Of a DNA stretch of 64,000 nt, positions 9,250-17,183 are shown piece by piece; the first letter of the stretch is position 1; every line of letters begins with the position of its first letter. The DNA lies in the NCBI RefSeq assembly GCF_900187395.1, contig NZ_FYEZ01000001.1, positions 372,001-436,000 of the forward strand, given 5' to 3'. The notes under the pieces are model-generated. The model searched no databases, had not been told where the DNA came from, and saw nothing but the letters and a program-made list of their open reading frames with translations. Both the position numbers and the translations under genes were made by a program. Source of the DNA: Kytococcus aerolatus (GTDB lineage: Bacteria > Actinomycetota > Actinomycetes > Actinomycetales > Dermatophilaceae).

Positions 9250-9996
9250 ATGGCGACCGACAAGAAGAACAAGCCCAAGCTCACCGAGCGCGTGAAGGGC
9301 CTGGGGACCCAGATCCGTTCCGTCTACGACATGTCGAAGGCGGCCAACCCGAACACGCCGCTGATCCTGCTGGCGGTCTTCCTCGGCGTCATGGTGCTCT
9401 TCGGTGCCCTGGGTCTGCTCTTCGACCTGTTCGTGTACTTCCTCGTCCTCGGCCTCCCGGTGGCCGTGCTGGCGACGACCTTCACCCTCGGCCGCATCGC
9501 CCAGAAGGCCGCCTACACGCAGGTGGAGGGCCAGCCCGGTCAGGCCGGCGCCGTCCTGCAGGCCCTGGGCCGCGGCTGGTGGTACGAGCAGGAGCCGGTG
9601 GCCGCCGAGATGCCCCGCCGGGCCCGCTCCATGAACGACATGAGCGGGGCCGCGATGGTCTTCCGCGGCGTCAGCCGGCGTGGCGTGCTGCTCGTGGCCG
9701 AGGGCCCCAAGGGTCCGGCCCAGCGCATGCTCACCGCGCAGGAGAAGCAGGTCCACCGCATCGCCGGGCCGGAGGTCCCCGTGACCACCTACCTGGTGGG
9801 CTCCGGGGAGGACCGGACCCGCCTCAGCGAGGTCGTCCAGCAGGCCAAGAAGCTGCCCAAGCAGATCACCGAGCCCGAGGCCGAGGCGGTGCACCGCCGC
9901 CTGACCGCCATGGGGGGCATCTCCAAGCAGGCCGGCATGCCCAAGGGTGTCGACCCGCAGCGCATGCGCACCGCGAAGCGCTCCACCATCCGCTGA
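9250..9996 (+). CDS. DUF4191 family membrane protein
   Basis: A 248-residue protein of a conserved actinobacterial family usually found just after lipA; the function is unknown. After a basic N-terminus ([19 protein letters not shown]) there are two adjacent transmembrane helices at about residues 36-82 ([20 protein letters not shown] and a second). A soluble domain follows with [20 protein letters not shown] and [16 protein letters not shown], then a basic C-terminus. The weak ribosome binding site is GAGGA, about 14 nt upstream. It is probably co-transcribed with lipA (56-nt gap). Confidence 0.85.
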   Translation: MATDKKNKPKLTERVKGLGTQIRSVYDMSKAANPNTPLILLAVFLGVMVLFGALGLLFDLFVYFLVLGLPVAVLATTFTLGRIAQKAAYTQVEGQPGQAGAVLQALGRGWWYEQEPVAAEMPRRARSMNDMSGAAMVFRGVSRRGVLLVAEGPKGPAQRMLTAQEKQVHRIAGPEVPVTTYLVGSGEDRTRLSEVVQQAKKLPKQITEPEAEAVHRRLTAMGGISKQAGMPKGVDPQRMRTAKRSTIR

Positions 9997-10008
9997 GGCG
10001 ACACCGCC

Positions 10009-10045
10009 GGAAGGGGCCCCGCAGCACTGCTGCGGGGCCCCTTCC
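10009..10045. terminator. Bidirectional terminator between DUF4191 and RDD genes
   Basis: A perfect 16-bp stem (GGAAGGGGCCCCGCAG and its complement) with a 5-nt loop lies between convergent stops at 9996 and 10073. Confidence 0.85.
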
Positions 10046-10072
10046 TGGATCCGGGGTGGTGGCCCCGGGAGG

Positions 10073-10546
10073 TCAGCGGGTGCGCAGGAGGACGGTGCGC
10101 GGCACCCAGTCGTGCATGCCGCGCTGGTCGCGGTCCCAGACGAGCGCCGGCAGCGCCAGGGCCAGCAACACGCCGCGGAGCAGGGACTCGAGGACCCCCA
10201 CCCGCTGGCCATCCAGGCGCACCACCTGCATCCCCAGCAGCCGGTGCCCCAGCGTCCCGCCCGCCGCCGCCACCAGCACCACGTTCTCGGCGAGGAAGAT
10301 CAGGTGGGCGACGATCTGCCCGCTCCCCCCGGCGTGCATGTTCCCCCAGGTGGCCCCGGCGATGATCAGGCAGGCGAACCAGTCGATGAAGAGGGCCACG
10401 ACGCGGGGACCGAAGCGTGCCACGGAGCCGACCCCCGACTCCGGCAGGCCGAGCCGCTCACCCGGGTACCCGAGGTCCTCCTGCTGGTCCTCCGGGAGGG
10501 CCGCCCGGGGGCCGCTGAGCCACGAACCGATCTCTCGTCTGTTCAC
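10073..10546 (-). CDS. RDD family membrane protein
   Basis: A 157-residue integral membrane protein of the RDD family, whose biochemical role is mostly undefined. It has the pattern [20 protein letters not shown] in the first helix, a second helix ([17 protein letters not shown]), [14 protein letters not shown], and a third hydrophobic stretch ending in [19 protein letters not shown], typical of RDD proteins. The GTG start at 10546 is supported by TACCCT 6 nt upstream (a leaderless arrangement); longer frames upstream lack a plausible start. It diverges from glnA, a neighbourhood common in actinobacteria. Confidence 0.85.
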   Translation of the reverse strand: MNRREIGSWLSGPRAALPEDQQEDLGYPGERLGLPESGVGSVARFGPRVVALFIDWFACLIIAGATWGNMHAGGSGQIVAHLIFLAENVVLVAAAGGTLGHRLLGMQVVRLDGQRVGVLESLLRGVLLALALPALVWDRDQRGMHDWVPRTVLLRTR

Positions 10547-10552
10547 CCGCAC

Positions 10553-10558
10553 AGGGTA
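10553..10558 (-). promoter_or_regulatory. Putative -10 element for the leaderless RDD gene
   Basis: On the minus strand TACCCT is followed by 6 nt (GTGCGG) and the GTG start codon, the spacing expected for a leaderless mRNA. Confidence 0.5.
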
Positions 10559-10579
10559 CGGAGCGGGGCCCGGCCTCCG

Positions 10580-10603
10580 GCGACCGGTCCTGTGACCGGT
10601 CGC
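10580..10603. promoter_or_regulatory. Inverted repeat in the RDD/glnA divergent region
   Basis: GCGACCGGT-CCTGTG-ACCGGTCGC is a perfect 9-bp inverted repeat with a 6-nt spacer. It lies 22 nt upstream of the RDD -10 element and 97 nt before the glnA start. Between divergent genes it is more likely an operator than a terminator. It does not clearly match the GlnR box pattern. Confidence 0.4.
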
Positions 10604-10699
10604 ACGTGGCGTGTCCGGCTTCCCTTGCTCTCGCGGCAGGGCGCCGGAGACTACGCTGGATCCCGTCCCCCCCCACCACGCCAGCAGAAGGGCACCGAG

Positions 10700-12124
10700 G
10701 TGTTCAAGAGCCCGCAAGAGGTCATCGACTACATCGAGCGCGAGGAGGTGCAGTTCCTCGACATCCGGTTCTGTGACCTCCCGGGGGTGATGCAGCACTT
10801 CAACATCCCGGCCAAGTCGGTGGACATCGACGCCCTGGCCGAGGGCCAGATGTTCGACGGCTCCTCCATCCGCGGCTTCGTGGGCATCCACGAGTCCGAC
10901 ATGAAGCTGCTCCCGGACTTCGAGACGGCCTTCGTCGACCCCTTCCGCGAGGCCAAGACCCTGGTCCTGAACTACGCCGTGGTCGACCCCTTCACCGACG
11001 AGCCCTACGGTCGTGACCCGCGCAGCATCGCGCGCCGCTCCGAGGAGTACCTGGCCTCCACCGGGATCGCCGACACCGTGTTCATCGGCGCCGAGGCCGA
11101 GTTCCACGTCTTCGACGACGTGCGGTTCGAGACCAAGCCCGGCAGCTCCTTCTACGCCGTCGACGCCGAGGCCGCCGCGTGGAACACCGGGGCCGAGGAG
11201 CTCGGCGGCAACCAGGGCTACAAGGTGAGCACCAAGGGTGGCTACTTCCCGGTCTTCCCCACCGACCACTACACCGACCTGCGCGACCAGATCTGCGCCA
11301 ACCTGTCGGACGTGGGCCTCGAGGTGGAGCGCAGCCACCACGAGGTGGGCTCCGCCGGGCAGCAGGAGATCAACTACAAGTTCAACACCCTGCTCCACGC
11401 CGGTGACGACATGATGAAGTTCAAGTACGTCGTCAAGGGCACCGCGTGGGAGGACGGCCGCTCGGCCACCTTCATGCCCAAGCCGGTCATGGGCGACAAC
11501 GGCTCGGGCATGCACACCCACCAGAGCCTGTGGAAGGACGGCGAGCCGCTGTTCCACGACGAGAACGGGTACGCCCAGCTCTCGGACACCGCGCGCTGGT
11601 ACATCGGTGGTCTGCTCAAGCACGCCCCCGCGCTGCTGGCGTTCACCAACCCGACCATCAACTCGTTCCGGCGCCTGGTCCCCGGTTACGAGGCCCCGGT
11701 CAACCTGGTGTACTCGGCCCGCAACCGCTCGGCCTGCATCCGCATCCCGATCACCGGGTCCTCCCCCAAGGCCAAGCGGGTGGAGTTCCGCGTGCCGGAC
11801 CCGTCGTCCAACCCGTACCTGTGCTTCGCGGCGCAGCTGATGGCCGGCATCGACGGCATCCGCAACCGCATCGAGCCGCCGGAGCCGGTGGACAAGGACC
11901 TGTACGAGCTGCCGCCGGAGGAGCAGGACGCCATCGAGCAGCTGCCCTTCTCGCTGGACGACGCACTGCTGGCGCTGGAGGCCGACCACGACTTCCTCAC
12001 CGAGGGTGACGTGTTCACCGACGACCTGATCGCCGCCTGGGTGGACTACAAGCGCACCCACGAGATCGAGCCCATGCGCCTGCGCCCGAACCCGTACGAG
12101 TACGAGCTCTACTACCACATCTGA
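10700..12124 (+). CDS. glnA: Glutamine synthetase type I (beta)
   Basis: A 474-residue cytosolic enzyme forming glutamine from glutamate, ammonia and ATP. The N-terminus [20 protein letters not shown], the DGSSIRGF segment, the glutamate/metal site [11 protein letters not shown] and NRSACIRIP are conserved. The adenylylation tyrosine Y402 in [10 protein letters not shown] is present, so activity is probably switched by GlnE-type adenylylation as in other GSI-beta enzymes; glnE is not in the window. The start is GTG at 10700, since upstream sequence lacks family similarity. A GAAGG stretch about 10 nt upstream is a weak ribosome binding site. A hairpin follows the gene. Confidence 0.97.
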   Translation: MFKSPQEVIDYIEREEVQFLDIRFCDLPGVMQHFNIPAKSVDIDALAEGQMFDGSSIRGFVGIHESDMKLLPDFETAFVDPFREAKTLVLNYAVVDPFTDEPYGRDPRSIARRSEEYLASTGIADTVFIGAEAEFHVFDDVRFETKPGSSFYAVDAEAAAWNTGAEELGGNQGYKVSTKGGYFPVFPTDHYTDLRDQICANLSDVGLEVERSHHEVGSAGQQEINYKFNTLLHAGDDMMKFKYVVKGTAWEDGRSATFMPKPVMGDNGSGMHTHQSLWKDGEPLFHDENGYAQLSDTARWYIGGLLKHAPALLAFTNPTINSFRRLVPGYEAPVNLVYSARNRSACIRIPITGSSPKAKRVEFRVPDPSSNPYLCFAAQLMAGIDGIRNRIEPPEPVDKDLYELPPEEQDAIEQLPFSLDDALLALEADHDFLTEGDVFTDDLIAAWVDYKRTHEIEPMRLRPNPYEYELYYHI

Positions 12125-12170
12125 GGATGATCCCCTGGGGCACAACGATTCCCCCAGGGACAGCACCGCT

Positions 12171-12208
12171 GACCGCCCGTTGTCCGCACTCGCGGGCAGC
12201 GGGCGGTC
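12171..12208. terminator. Hairpin between glnA and the HPrK-like gene
   Basis: GACCGCCCG pairs with CGGGCGGTC across a 20-nt interval that itself forms a nested stem. It lies between convergent stops at 12124 and 12220, so it can act in both directions. Confidence 0.65.
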
Positions 12209-12219
12209 GCGTGGGCGCG

Positions 12220-13473
12220 TCAGACCACGCGCACCAGACCCTGCCGCCGGAGGGACGCCAGCGCGTCGGCCGTGATGAGGGACGCCTGCGGGTGCTCCCC
12301 GAAGGTCTCCACCAGGACCTCCTGGAGCTCGGCCAGGGAGCGGGGTCGCTCGCCGAGCTGCTCCCACAGCACCCGACCCAACGGACCCAGCTGTGTGACC
12401 TCCGACCCGGTCATCACCACGGCCTGGCCGTCGGTGGTGAGCACCGCGGTGGAGAAGTCGACGCGCTCCACCCGGGCCGTGGACGGCAGCGGCTCGTCGT
12501 CGGTGGACCGCTCGGGCACCTGGTCCCACGGGGCCCCGCCGACGAGCACGTTCGGTTCGTCCGCCGCGCGCCGCGGATGGTGCACCTGACCCGCCACCCA
12601 CTCGGCCAGCAGGTCCGAGGCCTCCTCGATCTCGGCGTAGACCAGCTCCACCACCCCCACCTCGCGGACCACCTCGACCATCCGGCCCAGCCCCCCGGGC
12701 GTGCGGCTCAGCGCCGAGCTCTGCGGCGCCAGACGCCCCAGCGCCTCGGCCAGGTCGACCTGCTCCAACCGCGGCAGCGTGCCTCCATCCTGCTGCACCT
12801 CCTCCTGGGTGCGCAGACGCCGCAGCAGCACCAGCCCACCCAACGATGCGGGGTGCTCCGGCAGGGCCATGCCCAGCTCGTCGGGACCCACCTGGTGCTT
12901 GAGGTGCCCGCCGACGGCCGGGTCGGTGACGATGGAGAGCGGCTTCGGCAGCGGCTGGATGACCAGGTCCTCCCCCACGGCCACGCACTCGTCGGTGAGG
13001 TACCCCCATCCCGCCTGGGCCAGCACCCGGCTGGCAGTGGTCTTGCCCGTGCCGGACGCGGCCACCAGGGCGATCGCACGACTGCTGCCCGGGGCGGTGA
13101 GGGCGCCGGCGTGCAGCATCAGCGCCTGACCCACGTGCTCGGCGATGGACGAGGAGATGAGCCGCGACGCGAACCGGTACCCGGCCTGCTCGTCGGTGAC
13201 CGTGAGCGACTCCTCCGGCAGCGCGTCAGCCGCACCGGATCCGCCCTCACCCCCAGCGGCCGCCGGCGGAACGCTCCCCGACGCGTGGAGCCGCATCACC
13301 CGGGTGGGCTCCGCGTCGGTCGCGCACCGTGCCCACAGGGCGGGGACGTCGTCCTGCATGCCCGAGGCGTGGTCCACCACCGACCAGATGGTGCTCAACA
13401 CCTGCAGGCGCGTGATCTCCCGCCCCTCGGGGAGCACGACGTCGGGCCCGCTGCCCGCATCGTGCTCGGTCAC
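12220..13473 (-). CDS. HPr-kinase-like P-loop protein with C-terminal PqqD-like domain
   Basis: A 417-residue protein with no gene name that I recognise. The middle carries the HPr-kinase/phosphorylase-type layout: LMLHAGAL followed by a P-loop ASGTGKTT (K144), then GYLTDECVAV. The last 70 residues (GSEVTQLGPLGRVLWEQLG to LRRQGLVRVV) look like a PqqD-like domain, a fold that binds precursor peptides in several RiPP systems. No HPr or precursor-peptide gene is adjacent. The GTG start at 13473 overlaps the TGA of the upstream oligopeptidase gene (GTGA), implying translational coupling. The substrate is unknown; kinase activity is inferred from the fold only. Confidence 0.7.
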   Translation of the reverse strand: MTEHDAGSGPDVVLPEGREITRLQVLSTIWSVVDHASGMQDDVPALWARCATDAEPTRVMRLHASGSVPPAAAGGEGGSGAADALPEESLTVTDEQAGYRFASRLISSSIAEHVGQALMLHAGALTAPGSSRAIALVAASGTGKTTASRVLAQAGWGYLTDECVAVGEDLVIQPLPKPLSIVTDPAVGGHLKHQVGPDELGMALPEHPASLGGLVLLRRLRTQEEVQQDGGTLPRLEQVDLAEALGRLAPQSSALSRTPGGLGRMVEVVREVGVVELVYAEIEEASDLLAEWVAGQVHHPRRAADEPNVLVGGAPWDQVPERSTDDEPLPSTARVERVDFSTAVLTTDGQAVVMTGSEVTQLGPLGRVLWEQLGERPRSLAELQEVLVETFGEHPQASLITADALASLRRQGLVRVV

Positions 13474-15650
13474 GACTCCACCCCGATGTGGGTGAGCAGG
13501 AAGGCCAGCTCCAGCGCCCGGTCGCGCCAGGCGTCGTACCGGCCGGAGCGCCCGCCGTGGCCGGCGACCATCTCCGTGCGCAGCAGCACGGGACGCTCGA
13601 TGGGGTCGTTCGTCACCTGCGAGCGCACCGCCTGCACCCACTTGGTCGGCTCCCCGCACCCCACGCGCGTGTCGTTGAGGCTGGTGGTCGCCAGCATGGC
13701 CGGGTACTGCGCCTGCCGCACGTTCTCGTACGGGGTGTAGGACGCCATGCGGTCGTAGACCGCGGAGTCCGCCAGCGGGTTTCCCCACTCGGTCCACTCC
13801 CCCACGGTGAGCGGCAGCTCGGGGTTGAGGATGGTGGTGAGCGCGTCCACGAAGGGCACCGCCAGGTGGGCCGCCCGGTAGAGGTCCGGCTCCAGGTTGA
13901 TCGCCGCACCCAGCAGCAGGCCCCCGGCCGACCCACCCTCCACGGCGAGACGCCCCGCATCGACCCACCCCGCATCGACCAGGGCGTGGGCGCACGCGTT
14001 GAGGTCGGTGAAGCTGTTGGCCTTGTGCTCCATGCGGCCGGCCTCGTACCAGGCGCGGCCCATCTCGCCGCCGCCGCGCACGTGGGCGATGGCGAAGACC
14101 ACGCCCCGGTCGAGCAGGGACAGGCGGCTGATGCGGAAGTCCGGGTCGTTCGACACCTCGTAGGCGCCGTAGCCCGTGAGCAGGCCCGGGGCGGTGCCGT
14201 CGGGCTCCACGTCGTTGCGCCGCACCAGCGAGATCGGGATGCGGGTGCCGTCCTGGGCCGTCGCCCACAGGCGCTCCTGGGTGTAGGCGGCCGGGTCGTA
14301 GCCGCCGAGCACCGGCTGTTGGCGCAGCACCGTGGGTGCAGGCAGCGGGTCGCCGGCCAGCAGGGGGGCGAGGTCGTACTCGCTGGTGGTGGGCGGGGTG
14401 ACCAATGACTCGGTCACCACCTGCAGGGTCGTGGCCGTGAACTCGGGGTTGGTGCCGGCGCCGAGGGTGTAGAGCGCCTCATCGGGCACGACGTCCACCG
14501 GGGCGCCGAGGGCAAGGCCGTCATCGGACGTGGCGGGCTCGCCCTGCCCGCCGCGGGGCAGCAGGCGCAGGCCCGTGAGCCCGTCGCGGCGCATCGAGAC
14601 CAGGGCGAAGTGCTCGAACAGCTCGCACCCCAGCAGGCGCTCCCCCTCGGCCGGCGGGGACACCTGCTGCCAGTGCTCCAGCCCCGGGGCGTCCACGGTG
14701 GCGGTGGCCAGCTCCCCCTCGCGGGTGTTGAGGGTGTGCACCAGCAGCAGGTCGCGGCCGGCGACGTCGACGTCGTACTCCAGCCGGTCCTGGCGGGGCT
14801 GCACGACCTGCGGCTGGGAGGCCGGGTCGGTGGCGTCCACCAACCACCACTCGCTGGAGTCCGAGGACGCCTTGCCGATGAGCACCCACCGCTCGTCACC
14901 GGAGCTGTCCAGCCCCATCCACCAGGCCTCGTCGGACTCGGTGTGCAGCAGCTCGTCGGTGGCCGGGTCGGCGCCGATGGTGTGTCGCCACACCTCGTGC
15001 GGGCGCCAGGACTCGTCCACGCGCACGTAGTAGAGCTGGGTGGCGTCGTGGCTGAAGCACAGCCCGTAGCCGACCCCGGTGATCGACTCGTCGATGCGCT
15101 CGCCGGTGGCCAGGTCCACCACCGTGACCGCGAACCGCTCGTCGCCGGCGGTGTCCACGGCGAAGGCCAGCCGGGCGTCGTCGCGGCTGACGGTGAAACC
15201 GCCCAGGGAGAAGAAGGTGGAGTCCCCGGCCTCGGCGTTGCCGTCGAGCAGCACCTGCTCGCCCGCCGGGACGTTCCCCGCATCGAGTCGGGGTCGGTCG
15301 GTGGCGTACTCGCCGGTGGCGGCCACGCGGGCGTGGAGGGGGTACTGCTGGCCCTCCACGGTGCGCGTGTAGTACCACCACTGGCCGTGGCGGGACGGGA
15401 CGGAGACGTCGGTCTGTTGGGTGCGGGCCTTGATCTCGCCGAAGATGCGCTCGCGGAGCGCATCCTGCGGCGCGAGCTGGGCGTCGGTCCAGGCGTTCTC
15501 GGCCTGCAGGTGGGCGACCACCTCGGGGTCCTCGGTGTCGCGCAGCCACTCCCAGTCGTCGGTGAACAGCTGGCCGTGGTGCTGGCGCTCGAGCGGACGA
15601 CGGGGCGCGACGGGCGGGCCCGGGGGAACCGGCGGGGTGACAGCAGACAT
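13470..15650 (-). CDS. ptrB: Oligopeptidase B-like serine peptidase, family S9A
   Basis: A 726-residue prolyl-oligopeptidase-family enzyme, probably cytosolic, with an N-terminal beta-propeller and a C-terminal alpha/beta hydrolase domain. The nucleophile is S574 in EGGSAGGLLLGAA, and H698 in VAGHGGRSGRYD is the catalytic histidine. The segments RGGGEMGRAWYEAGRMEHKANSF (split here only by reading) and SLNDTRVGCGEPTKWV are family-like. Oligopeptidase B cleaves short peptides after basic residues; specificity here is inferred. The ATG at 15650 has no ribosome binding site, but TAGGGT lies 7 nt upstream. The gene overlaps the HPrK-like gene by 4 nt and diverges from the cupin gene. Confidence 0.88.
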   Translation of the reverse strand: MSAVTPPVPPGPPVAPRRPLERQHHGQLFTDDWEWLRDTEDPEVVAHLQAENAWTDAQLAPQDALRERIFGEIKARTQQTDVSVPSRHGQWWYYTRTVEGQQYPLHARVAATGEYATDRPRLDAGNVPAGEQVLLDGNAEAGDSTFFSLGGFTVSRDDARLAFAVDTAGDERFAVTVVDLATGERIDESITGVGYGLCFSHDATQLYYVRVDESWRPHEVWRHTIGADPATDELLHTESDEAWWMGLDSSGDERWVLIGKASSDSSEWWLVDATDPASQPQVVQPRQDRLEYDVDVAGRDLLLVHTLNTREGELATATVDAPGLEHWQQVSPPAEGERLLGCELFEHFALVSMRRDGLTGLRLLPRGGQGEPATSDDGLALGAPVDVVPDEALYTLGAGTNPEFTATTLQVVTESLVTPPTTSEYDLAPLLAGDPLPAPTVLRQQPVLGGYDPAAYTQERLWATAQDGTRIPISLVRRNDVEPDGTAPGLLTGYGAYEVSNDPDFRISRLSLLDRGVVFAIAHVRGGGEMGRAWYEAGRMEHKANSFTDLNACAHALVDAGWVDAGRLAVEGGSAGGLLLGAAINLEPDLYRAAHLAVPFVDALTTILNPELPLTVGEWTEWGNPLADSAVYDRMASYTPYENVRQAQYPAMLATTSLNDTRVGCGEPTKWVQAVRSQVTNDPIERPVLLRTEMVAGHGGRSGRYDAWRDRALELAFLLTHIGVES

Positions 15651-15657
15651 GCGGCTC

Positions 15658-15663
15658 ACCCTA
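15658..15663 (-). promoter_or_regulatory. Putative -10 element for ptrB
   Basis: TAGGGT on the minus strand, 7 nt before the ATG. No Shine-Dalgarno sequence is present, so the transcript is probably leaderless or nearly so. Confidence 0.45.
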
Positions 15664-15719
15664 CGGTCAGTCGGCGGGGCAGGTGGCCTACGGGCGGACC
15701 GACGGGAACGCTCCGCCGC

Positions 15720-15725
15720 TACCGT
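15720..15725 (+). promoter_or_regulatory. Putative -10 element for the leaderless cupin gene
   Basis: TACCGT is followed by 6 nt (TGCGCC) and the ATG, with no ribosome binding site. Confidence 0.5.
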
Positions 15726-15731
15726 TGCGCC

Positions 15732-16043
15732 ATGCGCTTCCTCTCCGCCGCCGAGTACACCGCCGACCGCGCCTGGGGCGCCCAGGACCTGGCACTGGTG
15801 GAGGGCGCCTCGGTGCGCCTGCACTGGACCGACGAGCCCTACATCTGGCACGTGAACGACGGCACGGAGGTGTTCGTGGTGCTCGATGGCATCGTGGACA
15901 TGCACTACCGCTCCGACGGCACCGAGCACGTGGAGCGCCTCACCCCGGGGCGCATCTGCATCGCTGGGGTCGGTGACGAGCACGTGGCCCACCCGCAGGG
16001 CCCGGCCCGCATCCTCGTGGTGGAGAAGCAGGGGTCCGTCTGA
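15732..16043 (+). CDS. Small cupin-domain protein
   Basis: A 103-residue single-domain cupin. The beta-barrel pattern is visible as HVNDGTEVFVVLDGIVDMHYR (motif 1, with a His and Glu) and GRICIAGVGDEHVAHPQGPARILVV (motif 2, with His). The histidines may hold a metal, but no substrate can be assigned. It starts with MRFLSAAEYTADRAW. Its TGA shares one base with the ATG of the next gene (TGATG), so the two are translationally coupled. Confidence 0.8.
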   Translation: MRFLSAAEYTADRAWGAQDLALVEGASVRLHWTDEPYIWHVNDGTEVFVVLDGIVDMHYRSDGTEHVERLTPGRICIAGVGDEHVAHPQGPARILVVEKQGSV

Positions 16044-16615
16044 TGGCCGGCGAGCTCACCCGCTGGGCGGGGACCGGCGAGTCCTCCCCGGGTGCGCGCC
16101 GCGTCCTGGTGCTGCCCGGTGCGGGGTACAACGCGTCGATGCCGGGGCTCGCCCTGCCGATGCGGGCCCTGACCCTGGACGGCTGGGACGTGTGGCACGC
16201 ACAGTGGTCCCTGTCCGGCGGGTCGCGCGAGGACGCCCGCGGCGTGGTCGAGGGCGTCCTGTCGCAGTGGGACACCGGCCAGTCCGGCCCGCCCGACCTG
16301 GTGGTGGGCAAGTCCATCGGCACGATGGGGGCCGGCTGGGTCGCTGACCACGGCATCCCGGCGGTGTGGACCACCCCCCTGCTCACCGACGAGGGCTGCG
16401 TCCGTGACCTCGCCCGGGCCACTGCCCCGGCGCTCCTCGTCGCCGGCACCGAGGACGCAGCGTGGGACGACGCGGCGGTCGCACGGATCGAGGCGCCGGC
16501 TCACCGCATCGAGGGGGCTGACCACGGGTGGCACACGGGTGACTGGCGGCGTGAGCTCGAGGTGCTGCGCGAGCTCACCGAGGCCGTGGCGGGGTTCGCC
16601 GCGGAGCTCCGCTGA
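16043..16615 (+). CDS. Small alpha/beta-hydrolase fold protein
   Basis: A 190-residue alpha/beta hydrolase. VLVLPGAGYNASMPG resembles the oxyanion-hole loop, GKSIGTMGAGWV holds the candidate nucleophile S91 (G-K-S-I-G), GTEDAAWDD may supply the acid, and GADHGWH the histidine H161. It is shorter than typical esterases and resembles RBBP9/dienelactone-hydrolase-like minimal folds. The substrate is unknown. It is coupled to the cupin gene by a TGATG overlap, which suggests a joint role. Confidence 0.75.
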   Translation: MAGELTRWAGTGESSPGARRVLVLPGAGYNASMPGLALPMRALTLDGWDVWHAQWSLSGGSREDARGVVEGVLSQWDTGQSGPPDLVVGKSIGTMGAGWVADHGIPAVWTTPLLTDEGCVRDLARATAPALLVAGTEDAAWDDAAVARIEAPAHRIEGADHGWHTGDWRRELEVLRELTEAVAGFAAELR

Positions 16616-16697
16616 GCCAGGGCCGCACAGCACCGTGGCGCAGTGAGTGAGACAGGACATCGTGTGCCGGACGGCCCCGGTCGCGGTGTGCAGCCGC

Positions 16698-17183
16698 TCA
16701 GTGCCGGACGATGACCAGCCCCTCGCTCTCGTCCGGCGGCTCGATGAGGCGCTCCAGGTGGACATTCCCCGCACGGGTCACGGCGTGGCTGTGGGGCGCG
16801 CCCGCTGCGGTCCGGTCTGCCGCCCGGCTGCTCGCGAGATCGATCGATACACCGAGCACGTGCAGCACCACCTGGGCCCCCACGGCTCCGGCTCGCTCCA
16901 CGGCCCAGGCCCGGCGCTCGCGCGACCAGCTGTTCCAGTCGAGCACGACGTCGGCGCCGGTCACGAGCACCTGCTCCGCCACGGACCAGATGAGCTCACG
17001 CGCAGCCGAGGCGCGCTCCCCGTACCCGGGTGCGTCGATGCCCAGCCCCGGGTAGAGCCGGATCATCCACTCATCGAGCGTGAAGCGCACCGCCGCACCG
17101 TCCGCAGCGAGCTGACGGGCCAGCGTCGACTTGCCGGAACCTGCCAGCCCCAGGAACAGGTGGACGGTGCGCAACACCCTCAC
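16698..17183 (-). CDS. Small P-loop ATPase/kinase-like protein
   Basis: A 161-residue P-loop protein of the AAA_33/zeta-toxin-like kinase type. The Walker A motif is GLAGSGKST (K18), followed by a conserved LDEWMIRLYPG segment, and a Walker-B-like VVLDWNSWSRERRAWA. Such small kinases phosphorylate sugars, nucleosides or antibiotics, but the substrate cannot be read here. No antitoxin partner is nearby. The GTG start overlaps the dnaE TGA as GTGA, so it is translated after dnaE. Confidence 0.7.
   Translation of the reverse strand: MRVLRTVHLFLGLAGSGKSTLARQLAADGAAVRFTLDEWMIRLYPGLGIDAPGYGERASAARELIWSVAEQVLVTGADVVLDWNSWSRERRAWAVERAGAVGAQVVLHVLGVSIDLASSRAADRTAAGAPHSHAVTRAGNVHLERLIEPPDESEGLVIVRH

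Noticed and set aside
16616-16697. Possible small gene or terminator between the hydrolase and kinase genes
   Set aside because: The 82 bases contain no coherent frame with a start and no clean hairpin.
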